64,000 nucleotides of DNA, taken from contig NZ_FRCS01000017.1 of NCBI RefSeq assembly GCF_900143005.1, forward strand, positions 85,739 to 149,738, in the 5' to 3' direction. The stretch comes from Cryptosporangium aurantiacum. Its GTDB lineage: Bacteria; Actinomycetota; Actinomycetes; Mycobacteriales; Cryptosporangiaceae. Under the pieces are notes generated by a model, which was not told where the DNA came from, made no database searches, and saw nothing but the letters and a program-made list of their open reading frames with translations. This document shows, one piece after another, positions 36,198 to 43,449 of this stretch (its first letter is position 1; each line of letters opens with the position of its first letter). The translations under genes were made by a program, and so were the position numbers.

Positions 36198-37166
36198 ATG
36201 ACCCGAGTGCTGGTGACCGACGTCGCCTGGCCCACCACCGACGTTGAGCGGTCGGTGCTCGCCGCCGCCGGGGCGGAGATGGTGCTGGCCTCACCGGGCG
36301 AGTCCTTGGTCGAGTTGGCTCGGGACGCGGACGCGATCCTGACGTGTTTCGCCAAGGTGCCCGCCGAGGTGCTGGACGCCGCGACCCGCTGCCGGACGGT
36401 GGCGCGGTACGGCGTCGGGGTCGACAACATCGACGTCGACCACGCCACCCGGCTCGGCATGGTCGTCAGCAACGTGCCTGTCTACTGCGTCGACGAGGTG
36501 GCCGACTCGGCGCTGCTGGGCATCCTCGCGCTGGCGCGGCGCCTGCTACCCCTCACCCGGGACGTCGCCGCCGGGCGGTGGGGGCGGGACGTGCCCGGAG
36601 CCGGCACCCGGCTCCGCGGCAAGGTGCTGGGCCTGGTCGGCGTCGGGACGATCGGCAGCGCGCTGGCCGTGCGTGCGCAGGCCCTGGGTCTGGACGTCGT
36701 CGCGTTCGACCGGCGACCGGTCCCCGGCGTGCGCCGGGCGGCGTCGCTGGAGGAGCTGCTCGCCGAGGCCGACGTGGTGTCGCTGCACGTGCCGCTCACC
36801 GAGAGCACCCGGCACCTGATCGGCGCCGCCGAGCTCGCGGCGATGAAGCCGACGGCGTGGGTGGTGAACACCGCCCGCGGGCCCCTGGTGGACAACGCGG
36901 CTCTTCTCGACGCGTTGGAGCGCGGGGAGATCGCCGGTGCGGCGCTCGACGTCACGGACCCGGAGCCGCTACCGGCCGACCATCCGTTCCGCACCCGCGA
37001 CGACGTCGTCCTCACCCCGCACACCGCGTTCTCCTCGGACGGCTCGCTGGCCGAGCTCGCCCGCAAGGCCGCGACGAACGTCGTCGACGTGCTCGAAGGG
37101 CGGGTTCCGGCGACCGTCGTCAACCCGGCGGTGCTGGACAGCCCGGTGCTGCGGCTGCCGCGATGA
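36198..37166 (+). CDS. D-isomer-specific 2-hydroxyacid dehydrogenase
   Basis: A 322-residue NAD(P)-dependent dehydrogenase. The Rossmann motif is KVLGLVGVGTIGSALAVRAQALG, and the catalytic Arg-Glu-His set is Arg in VVNTARGPLVDNA, Glu in DVTDPEPLPADHP and His in LTPHTAFSSDG. It interconverts a 2-oxo acid and a D-2-hydroxy acid; hydroxypyruvate and phosphoglycerate are common family substrates. It overlaps the kinase gene by four bases, and the kinase overlaps the enolase likewise, so the three form one coupled unit. AAGGAG lies before the ATG. Confidence 0.85.
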   Translation: MTRVLVTDVAWPTTDVERSVLAAAGAEMVLASPGESLVELARDADAILTCFAKVPAEVLDAATRCRTVARYGVGVDNIDVDHATRLGMVVSNVPVYCVDEVADSALLGILALARRLLPLTRDVAAGRWGRDVPGAGTRLRGKVLGLVGVGTIGSALAVRAQALGLDVVAFDRRPVPGVRRAASLEELLAEADVVSLHVPLTESTRHLIGAAELAAMKPTAWVVNTARGPLVDNAALLDALERGEIAGAALDVTDPEPLPADHPFRTRDDVVLTPHTAFSSDGSLAELARKAATNVVDVLEGRVPATVVNPAVLDSPVLRLPR

Positions 37167-38104
37167 CCGCACTCGTTGATCACCTGGTGCGGCGCGGGCT
37201 GACGTCCTCGTCCGACGTCCGCGTGAAGTCATTGACCGGAGGCGTCTCCAACGACGTCGTCGCGGTCACCGCGCCGGGTCTCGACGCGGTCGTGAAGCGG
37301 GCCCTCGGCCGGCTGCGGGTCGCCGAGGAGTGGCTGGCCGACCCCGCCCGCCTGGACACCGAGGGCCGTGCGCTGCGTCTCGCCGGTCGGCTGCTGCCCG
37401 GGGCGGTGCCGCAGGTCTACGACCTGGCCGACGGCTACCTGGTGATCGAACGCGCACCGGAGAGCTGGCGGACCTGGAAAGAGGACCTGCTGGCCGGTGC
37501 CGTCGACGTCGAGGTGGCCGCCCGGCTGGGGCGTGCCCTCGGGGGGTGGCAACGCGGCACGGCAGGCGACGCCGCCGTGGCCCGCGAGTTCGGCGACCGG
37601 ACCGCGTTCGGCCAGCTGCGCGTCGACCCGTTCCACCGGACGGTGGCTCAGCGCCACCCGGATCTGGCCGACGTCGTGAACCACACGATCGCGGTGATGG
37701 AGGACTCGGCGTCCTGCCTCGCGCACGGCGACTACACCCCGAAGAACGTTCTGATCGACCCGGACGGAGACGGTGTCTGGGTCATCGATTGGGAGGTCGC
37801 CCACTACGGCGATCCGACGTTCGACCCCGCGTGGACGATCGGCCATCTGCTGCTCAAGACCGTGCACCGGCCCTCCGCGGACTATGCCGCGGCGGGCGGC
37901 GCGTTCCTCGAAGCCTGGGCCGCCGACCACGACTCGGCCCAGCTGATCCGGCAGACGGGCTGCCTGCTGCTCGCCCGCGTCGACGGCAAGAGCCCGGCCG
38001 ACTACCTCACCGACGCGGAGCGCCATCGCACCCGCGCTCTGGCCCGCCGGCTGCTGACCGACCCACCCCCGCACGTGCTCGACGCCTGGGAGCTACTCGC
38101 ATGA
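37163..38104 (+). CDS. APH-fold small-molecule kinase
   Basis: A 313-residue aminoglycoside-phosphotransferase-fold kinase. The catalytic loop is CLAHGDYTPKNVLID and the metal-binding loop VWVIDWEVAHYGDPTFDPAW, so all key residues (H-G-D, N and D-W-E) are present and the enzyme should be active. The N-lobe TGGVSNDVVAVTAPGLDAVVKRAL gives the Gly-rich strand and ATP Lys. It is unlikely to be a resistance gene: it sits between a 2-hydroxyacid dehydrogenase and an enolase paralogue with four-base overlaps on both sides. That position suggests it phosphorylates a 2-hydroxy acid or related catabolite (inference). Confidence 0.78.
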   Translation: MTALVDHLVRRGLTSSSDVRVKSLTGGVSNDVVAVTAPGLDAVVKRALGRLRVAEEWLADPARLDTEGRALRLAGRLLPGAVPQVYDLADGYLVIERAPESWRTWKEDLLAGAVDVEVAARLGRALGGWQRGTAGDAAVAREFGDRTAFGQLRVDPFHRTVAQRHPDLADVVNHTIAVMEDSASCLAHGDYTPKNVLIDPDGDGVWVIDWEVAHYGDPTFDPAWTIGHLLLKTVHRPSADYAAAGGAFLEAWAADHDSAQLIRQTGCLLLARVDGKSPADYLTDAERHRTRALARRLLTDPPPHVLDAWELLA

Positions 38105-39384
38105 GCGACACCACGATCACCGGCCTGTTCGCCTGGGAGGCGCTGGACTCCCGCGGCAAGCCCACCGTCGGCTGCGAAGTGCGCCTCGACGGTGGAGCAA
38201 CCGGCCGCGCCACCGTCCCGTCCGGCGCCTCCACCGGACGCCACGAGGCGCGGGAGCTGCGCGACGGCGAGGAACGCTACGGCGGCAACGGCGTGCGGAA
38301 AGCCGTGGCGAACGTGACCGGCGAGATCGCGGACGCGGTTCGCGGCCAGGACGTCGCCGACCTGGACGTGAGCCTCCGCACCCTGGACGGCACCGCCGAC
38401 CTGGGCCGGCTCGGCGCGAACGCCGTCCTCGCGGTCTCGGTCGCGGCGGCGGTGGCCGGAGCGGCCGCCCGCGGTCTCCCGCTCCACCGCGCGGTCGCCG
38501 ACGAGGGCGCCGCTCCCCTGCTGCCCCTTCCGATGGTCAACATCATCTCCGGCGGCGCGCACTCCGGCCGCTCGATCGACGTCCAGGACTTCCTCGCGGT
38601 GCCGGTCGGTGCGGAGACGTTCGCCGAGGCGATCGAATGGTCGTCGCGCGTCCGGGCCGGTGCGGCGTCGGAACTCGAGCACCGGGGCTTCCCCGTGGCG
38701 CTGGTCGCCGACGAGGGCGGCCTCGGACCGCTGCTCCCCACGAACCGCGCGGCGCTCGACGTCCTCGTCGCCGGCATCGAACGAGCCGGACTCCGGCCCG
38801 GCGACGACATCGGGATCGCGATCGACGTCGCCGCGACGCAATTCGCCCGCGCCGACGGCCGCTACGTGCTCGCCGCCGAGAACCGCGAACTAACCGCCGA
38901 CGGTCTGATCGACGAGCTGGCCGACTGGTGCGCGTCCTACCCGATCGTCTCGCTGGAGGACGCACTCGCCGAGGACGACTGGGACGGGTGGCGCACCGCC
39001 ACCGAGCGGCTGGCCGGGCGGCAGCTCCTCGGCGACGACCTCTTCGTCACCAACCCCGACCGGCTCGACCGCGGCATCCGGGAGCACGTCGCGAACGCCG
39101 TCCTGGTCAAGCCGAACCAGATCGGCACCCTCGACACCGCCCGCGCGGTCGTCCGCCGCGCGCACGCCGCCGGCTACACCACCGTCCTCTCCGCCCGCTC
39201 CGGCGAGACCGAGGACGACTGGCTCGCCGACCTCGCCGTCGGGTGGCGCACCGGCCAGATCAAGGTCGGCTCCACCACCCGCTCCGAGCGCACCGCGAAG
39301 TGGAACCGCCTGCTGCGCCTGGAGGTCGAGCTGGGTTCCCGCGCCGAGTACGCGGGCCGTACTGCTCTCGGAGGTGCACGATGA
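38101..39384 (+). CDS. Enolase paralogue with altered active site
   Basis: A 427-residue enolase-family protein, full length against E. coli enolase. The loop PSGASTGRHEA, metal ligands Asp242, Glu286 and the Asp pair at 312-313, catalytic Lys337 (VLVKPNQIG) and Lys388 (GQIKVGS), Glu205 (ADEGG), and the phosphate-binding R-S of SARSGETED are kept. Two substrate-contact residues differ: the Glu of Q-E-F (yeast Glu168) is Asp163, and the His of SHRSGETED (yeast His373) is Ala365. Both normally lie near the leaving hydroxyl, so a different phosphorylated substrate is likely. A housekeeping enolase would not be expected in a catabolic operon. ATGA overlaps join it to kinase and FAH genes. Confidence 0.85.
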   Translation: MSDTTITGLFAWEALDSRGKPTVGCEVRLDGGATGRATVPSGASTGRHEARELRDGEERYGGNGVRKAVANVTGEIADAVRGQDVADLDVSLRTLDGTADLGRLGANAVLAVSVAAAVAGAAARGLPLHRAVADEGAAPLLPLPMVNIISGGAHSGRSIDVQDFLAVPVGAETFAEAIEWSSRVRAGAASELEHRGFPVALVADEGGLGPLLPTNRAALDVLVAGIERAGLRPGDDIGIAIDVAATQFARADGRYVLAAENRELTADGLIDELADWCASYPIVSLEDALAEDDWDGWRTATERLAGRQLLGDDLFVTNPDRLDRGIREHVANAVLVKPNQIGTLDTARAVVRRAHAAGYTTVLSARSGETEDDWLADLAVGWRTGQIKVGSTTRSERTAKWNRLLRLEVELGSRAEYAGRTALGGAR

Positions 39385-40343
39385 CCAGGTCCGTGAACGG
39401 CTGGGCCCTTGGCCGGTTCGACGACGGAGTGAGCGAGTTCGCCGCGCTGGTCGTCGGTGACCGTGCGATCCGGCTGCAGGACGACGGCCTGACGAAGGGC
39501 CCGGCCACGATTCGCGCGCTGCTGGACGACTGGGCGTGGACCCACCCTCGGCTGGCGGACCTCGCCGCGTCCGGGGCCGACGGCATCCCCCTGGCCGGCC
39601 TCCGCACTCTGGCACCGGTGGAGCCGCGGCAGATTCTCCAGGCAGGCGCGAACTACCGGTCCCACGTCGCCCAGATCATCGTGTCGAGCCGCGCCGCGGA
39701 CGACCCCCGCTCCGACGACGAGCTGCGTCGCTTCGCCGAGGAGATGATGGACGAGCGGGCACGCACCGGCAGCCCGTTCTTCTTCAGCGGCATGCCGGCC
39801 GCGATCTGCGGCCCCGATGACGACGTCCTCCTGCCTTCGGAGTCCGCGCAGGTCGACTGGGAGGCCGAGCTGGCCGTGGTGATCGGCGCCGTCGCCCGCC
39901 GGGTCCCCCGCGAACGCGCGCTCGACTACGTCGCCGGTTACACGGTCTGCAACGACATCAGCGCCCGCGACCTGCAGTTCCCGGCCGAGCACAAGGCTCT
40001 CGGCGGCGACTGGGTGCGGGCGAAGAACCGCCCGACGTTCCTGCCGACCGGGCCGTTCCTCGTCCCGGCCGACCAGGTCGGCGACCACCGCGACCTGGAG
40101 ATCACGTTCGACCTCAACGGCGAACGTCTCCAGCAGGACCTCCCCCGCAACATGCTGTTCGACGTCCCGACGCTGATCGCCGAGGCATCGGCCGCGACCA
40201 CGCTCTACCCCGGCGACCTGATCCTCACCGGCAGCCCCGCGGGCAACGGCGGCCACTACGACCGGTGGCTGCGGCCCGGCGACGTGATGGTGACCGCGAT
40301 CGCCGGCCTGGGTGCCCAGCGCAACACGTGCGTGCCGGAGTAG
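39381..40343 (+). CDS. Fumarylacetoacetate hydrolase family protein (second copy)
   Basis: A 320-residue FAH-fold enzyme. It has QAGANYRSHVAQIIV, metal ligands in VDWEAELAVVIG and VCNDISARDLQF, the K-x3-F loop VRAKNRPTFLPTGPFLVPADQ and the LTGSPAGNGG turn. It differs from the copy at 29966 in its long N-terminal region and helical insertion (DDELRRFAEEMMDERARTG). It resembles 2-hydroxyhepta-2,4-diene-1,7-dioate isomerase/decarboxylase or acylpyruvase types that act after extradiol cleavage. ATGA overlap with the enolase gene. Confidence 0.82.
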   Translation: MTRSVNGWALGRFDDGVSEFAALVVGDRAIRLQDDGLTKGPATIRALLDDWAWTHPRLADLAASGADGIPLAGLRTLAPVEPRQILQAGANYRSHVAQIIVSSRAADDPRSDDELRRFAEEMMDERARTGSPFFFSGMPAAICGPDDDVLLPSESAQVDWEAELAVVIGAVARRVPRERALDYVAGYTVCNDISARDLQFPAEHKALGGDWVRAKNRPTFLPTGPFLVPADQVGDHRDLEITFDLNGERLQQDLPRNMLFDVPTLIAEASAATTLYPGDLILTGSPAGNGGHYDRWLRPGDVMVTAIAGLGAQRNTCVPE

Positions 40344-41242
40344 GAACCAGCCGTCCGCTGGTCGTCGAGTCCCGGCGGCCGGTGGACGCCGTGACGGTCG
40401 AGGTGCGTCTGGCGGCGGCCGACGGAGCCGCCCTGCCGCGGTGGGCACCGGGCGCGCACGTCGATCTGGTGCTGCCCGGCGGGCTCGTCCGCCCGTACTC
40501 GCTCTGCGGGGACCCGCGCGACACCGCGACCTGGCGGCTGCTGGTGCGGCGAGCCGGCCGGGCCTCGGCGTACGTGCACGACCAGCTGCAGGTCGGGGAC
40601 GTCGTGCACGCCCGCGGGCCGCGCGATCGGTTCGTTCTCGGCGCCGCCGCCCGCTACCTCTTCGTCGCCTCCGGAGCGGGCATCGCCCCGCTGCTGCCGA
40701 TGGCCCGCTGGGTCGCGGCGGCGCGCATCTACCCGTGGCAATTGCTCCACCTCGACGGTGGTCGCTCGTTGCTGGCGGACGAGGTGCAGACGCTCGGCAC
40801 GACCGCCGACGATTTCGCGCTCGTCGCCGACGCCGTGCTCGCCGCTCCCGACGGCACCGCGGTGTACGCCTGCGGCAGCGCCCGTTTCGTCGACGCGGTG
40901 GCCGACCTCGCGGGACAGAAGCTCGATCTGCACCGCCAGCAGTTCGACCGCCCCGAGCCGGTGCCGGGCGGGACGCCGGCCTGCGAGCTGGTCCTCGCCC
41001 GGCGTGGTGACACGATCCCCGTACCCGCCGGCACGTCTCTGCTCGATGCGCTTCTCGATGCGGGCGTCCCAGTGCCCGTCGCGTGTGGAGTCGGCATCTG
41101 CGGCGCGTGCATCGTCCCGCTGCTGGAGGGCACCGTCCGGCACCGGGACTCAATCCTCACCGACGCCGAACGGGCGACCGGTCGCTCCGTCGTCACCTGC
41201 GTGTCCGCGGCCGACAGCGCCCGGCTCGTCCTGGACGTGTGA
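40328..41242 (+). CDS. Phthalate-dioxygenase-reductase-type flavin/2Fe-2S reductase
   Basis: A 304-residue reductase. The flavin domain has RPYSLCGD (R-x-Y-S), the NAD domain YLFVASGAGIAPLLPMARW and VYACGSARFVDAV. The C-terminal plant-type ferredoxin domain carries its cysteines in VACGVGICGACIVPLL and VVTCVS. The order FMN-NAD-2Fe-2S is that of phthalate dioxygenase reductase and VanB, which feed electrons to Rieske oxygenases. No oxygenase component is in the window. The GTG at 40328 overlaps the FAH gene by 16 bases. It ends the plus-strand operon on a strong terminator. Confidence 0.82.
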   Translation: MRAGVGTSRPLVVESRRPVDAVTVEVRLAAADGAALPRWAPGAHVDLVLPGGLVRPYSLCGDPRDTATWRLLVRRAGRASAYVHDQLQVGDVVHARGPRDRFVLGAAARYLFVASGAGIAPLLPMARWVAAARIYPWQLLHLDGGRSLLADEVQTLGTTADDFALVADAVLAAPDGTAVYACGSARFVDAVADLAGQKLDLHRQQFDRPEPVPGGTPACELVLARRGDTIPVPAGTSLLDALLDAGVPVPVACGVGICGACIVPLLEGTVRHRDSILTDAERATGRSVVTCVSAADSARLVLDV

Positions 41243-41276
41243 AACGGCGGGCCCCACAATCCGGGGCCCGCCGTTT
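41242..41276. terminator. Bidirectional terminator, 14-bp stem
   Basis: AAACGGCGGGCCCC pairs perfectly with GGGGCCCGCCGTTT around a 7-base loop, starting at the last base of the reductase stop codon. The A-run and T-run flanks at the stem base suit Rho-independent termination in both directions, between convergent genes ending at 41242 and 41286. Confidence 0.85.
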
Positions 41277-41285
41277 CGCGGAACA

Positions 41286-42503
41286 TCAGTCGGTGATCAG
41301 AGCTAGCTGCTTGTTGATCTCGGCCGGGTTGGTGTCCCCGACGACCTTCTGCAGGAACGGCGTGCGGTCGAAGAGGAAGTCCCGGACCGGCCGCAGCAGC
41401 CGCGGGGCGTGATGGAACATCTGCCCGTTCCGGTAGGCCATCTTCACCTGGAACGCCGTGTGCGGCTTCCGCGGCTCCTCGTAGGCCTGCAGCGCACGGG
41501 CGACGGCGTCCGCGTCGGTCAGATCGACACCCCGCAGCCGCCGGCCGATGAAGTAGCCGTCCTCGATCGCCATCCCCGCCCCGTACGCGGCGTACGGAGA
41601 CGTCGCGTGCGCCGCATCCCCCGCGAGCGTGATCCGGCCCTTCGACCACTGCGGCAGGAACCCGCGGTCCCGCAGCACCCACCGCTGCACGTGCTGCGCC
41701 TCGGTCCGCTCGATCAGCTGCGGCAACGGATGCGGGAACGTCCGGCCGAGCTGCTTGGCCCTGGCCAGCAGGTCCGGCGGCGGCGGAGCGTCGGGGTCGC
41801 AGGCCTCCAGCACCCACCACTGATACCCGTCCCGGCCCTTGTACCGGATCGACGTCCAGCTGCCCTGTACCTCGCGGCCGTGCCCGATCACGCAGTAGCC
41901 CGTCTCGCCGCCGATGTCCTCGGAGAACGTGTACCCCGCGATCGCGTGCAGGCGGTGTTCCCGCTTGGGCGAGTCGCCCCACAGCGTGCGACGGACGAGC
42001 GAGTCGATGCCGTCCGCGCCGATCAGCACGTCCGCCTCGTAGCTGGTGCCGTCGGCGAAGTGCAGCGTGACCGCCCGCTCGTCCTGCTCGATCCGCTCGA
42101 CGGTTTGGTTCGTACGGAGCACGCCCGGCGGCAGTGCGGCCAGCATCCGCTCGTACAGTTCCGGCCGGAGCAGGCCGATGAAGCCCCCACCGCGGCCGTA
42201 CCGCTTCTCGATCTCCGGATCGCTCTTGATCGTGGCGCGAACCCGTCCCTTGTCGTTGCGGAACTGCGACACGCACGGCGCGCCGAGATCCGTGGTGTCC
42301 ACCCCGATCAACCCGAGTGCCTTCAGCGGCGGCGGCCAGAGGTTCAGCACGTTGCCGGCCGGACGGGCCTCCCGGTAGCGCTCGAAGATCACCACCTCGT
42401 GCCCGGCCTGATGGACCGAGAGCGCCGTGGCCATGCCGGCCGGTCCACCACCGAGCACGGCGACGCGTCCACGTCTGGGAGGGGTCGACGGAGCAGACAT
42501 CAT
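41286..42503 (-). CDS. FAD-dependent monooxygenase
   Basis: A 405-residue group A flavoprotein monooxygenase: RVAVLGGGPAGMATALSVHQAGHEVVIFERY, the DG motif LIGADGIDSLVRRTLWG and the GD motif ITLAGDAAHATSPYAAYGAGMAIEDGYFIGRRL. The C-terminal part is longer than in the other monooxygenase (35055) and ends NPAEINKQLALITD. AGGAG sits before two adjacent ATG codons (42503, 42500). It converges on the aromatic operon and may add a further hydroxylation step, or belong to another pathway. Confidence 0.8.
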   Translation of the reverse strand: MMSAPSTPPRRGRVAVLGGGPAGMATALSVHQAGHEVVIFERYREARPAGNVLNLWPPPLKALGLIGVDTTDLGAPCVSQFRNDKGRVRATIKSDPEIEKRYGRGGGFIGLLRPELYERMLAALPPGVLRTNQTVERIEQDERAVTLHFADGTSYEADVLIGADGIDSLVRRTLWGDSPKREHRLHAIAGYTFSEDIGGETGYCVIGHGREVQGSWTSIRYKGRDGYQWWVLEACDPDAPPPPDLLARAKQLGRTFPHPLPQLIERTEAQHVQRWVLRDRGFLPQWSKGRITLAGDAAHATSPYAAYGAGMAIEDGYFIGRRLRGVDLTDADAVARALQAYEEPRKPHTAFQVKMAYRNGQMFHHAPRLLRPVRDFLFDRTPFLQKVVGDTNPAEINKQLALITD

Positions 42504-42601
42504 TGTTCTCCTCGATGCCGAGCGGCTGTCACCGCGCTGTGATCCGGATGACTTGGGGAAGACGCTAGGAAGCCACGCCGCTCAGCGGAAATGCGTCCTC
42601 G

Positions 42602-43288
42602 CTATCCCTCCGATCCACGCGGGAGATGCCCCGCCGCGCCGTGCGGCTCCAGCAGCGGCACGAGGAACTGCCGGGCGATCGTCGTCAGTTGCTCCTCGTC
42701 GTCGAGGTCGACGAGCTCGCTGGGGATCGCGAGGAACGAGGCGGAGATGCGCACCATGATCTCGGCCGCGAGATCGACGTCCAGATCGCTCGGCACGTGG
42801 CCGGCCCGCTGCTCCCGGTGCAGCTGCCCGGCGAGGAACTGCCGGACGGTGGCGAGCGTCTGCCCGCCGTCGCTGATCATCGACGGCACGACCAGGTCCG
42901 CTTCGGCCGCCATCAGGCCACCGATCAACGGATTGTGTCGAATGGCCCGCAGCGATCCGACAAAGCCCACGACCACCCGGTCTGCGACCGTGTGCGCCTG
43001 TTCTATTTCGACGAGGAACTCGTCGAAATAGCGCCGGAACTCCCGGCGCACCAAATGTTCGACCAGCGCATCCTTGGTCGCGAATCGCCGGTAGACGGTA
43101 ATTCGAGAGACGCCAGCCCGTCGCGCCACGTCCTCCATCGACGTGCGCCGGATACCCATGCGGCAGAACTCCTGGTAGGCGGCGTCCAGGATCACCGCAC
43201 GGCTTTCGTCCGAATCGTCGACCCGCTCGACGGCTTCGAGGTACGCGCGCTGCAACAACGACTCTTCACCGATCGACGCGGGCTCCAC
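42602..43288 (-). CDS. TetR family regulator next to rubber oxygenases (LcpR-like)
   Basis: A 228-residue TetR protein: ESRAVILDAAYQEFCRMGIRRTSMEDVARRAGVSRITVYRRFATKDALVEHLV is the DNA-binding domain. AGGAGGTGTC in front of the GTG at 43288 fixes the start and excludes the longer frame to 43327. It is divergent from the two lcp genes. TetR-type LcpR regulators are encoded beside lcp in rubber-degrading actinobacteria, so it probably represses lcp until an isoprenoid cleavage product appears (inference). Confidence 0.8.
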   Translation of the reverse strand: MEPASIGEESLLQRAYLEAVERVDDSDESRAVILDAAYQEFCRMGIRRTSMEDVARRAGVSRITVYRRFATKDALVEHLVRREFRRYFDEFLVEIEQAHTVADRVVVGFVGSLRAIRHNPLIGGLMAAEADLVVPSMISDGGQTLATVRQFLAGQLHREQRAGHVPSDLDVDLAAEIMVRISASFLAIPSELVDLDDEEQLTTIARQFLVPLLEPHGAAGHLPRGSEG

Positions 43289-43376
43289 GACACCTCCTGA
43301 ATTGGTTCCGATCTCCGCGTTCGCCACCTTTGCGGCAATAACCCTTGTGGCGCAAATTCTATTGTGCTGTCATGCC

Positions 43377-43411
43377 TGATACGCGGATGCAGTTGCTGTA
43401 TCAGCGTATCA
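43377..43411. promoter_or_regulatory. Inverted repeats upstream of lcp, candidate LcpR site
   Basis: TGATACGC (43377-43384) pairs with GCGTATCA (43404-43411), and a further GTATCA copy lies at 43398-43403. They are 39-73 bases before the lcp ATG. A looser TTTGCG...CGCAAA repeat occurs at 43329-43356. These are the most symmetric elements between the TetR gene and lcp. Confidence 0.5.
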
Positions 43412-43449
43412 AGGCAGTGCTCGCGACCTCGAGGAGGAGGAGCGGAGCC

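Noticed and set aside
37163..38104. Aminoglycoside resistance gene
   Set aside because: Only the generic APH fold is shared; the coupled position between a dehydrogenase and an enolase paralogue argues for a metabolic kinase.
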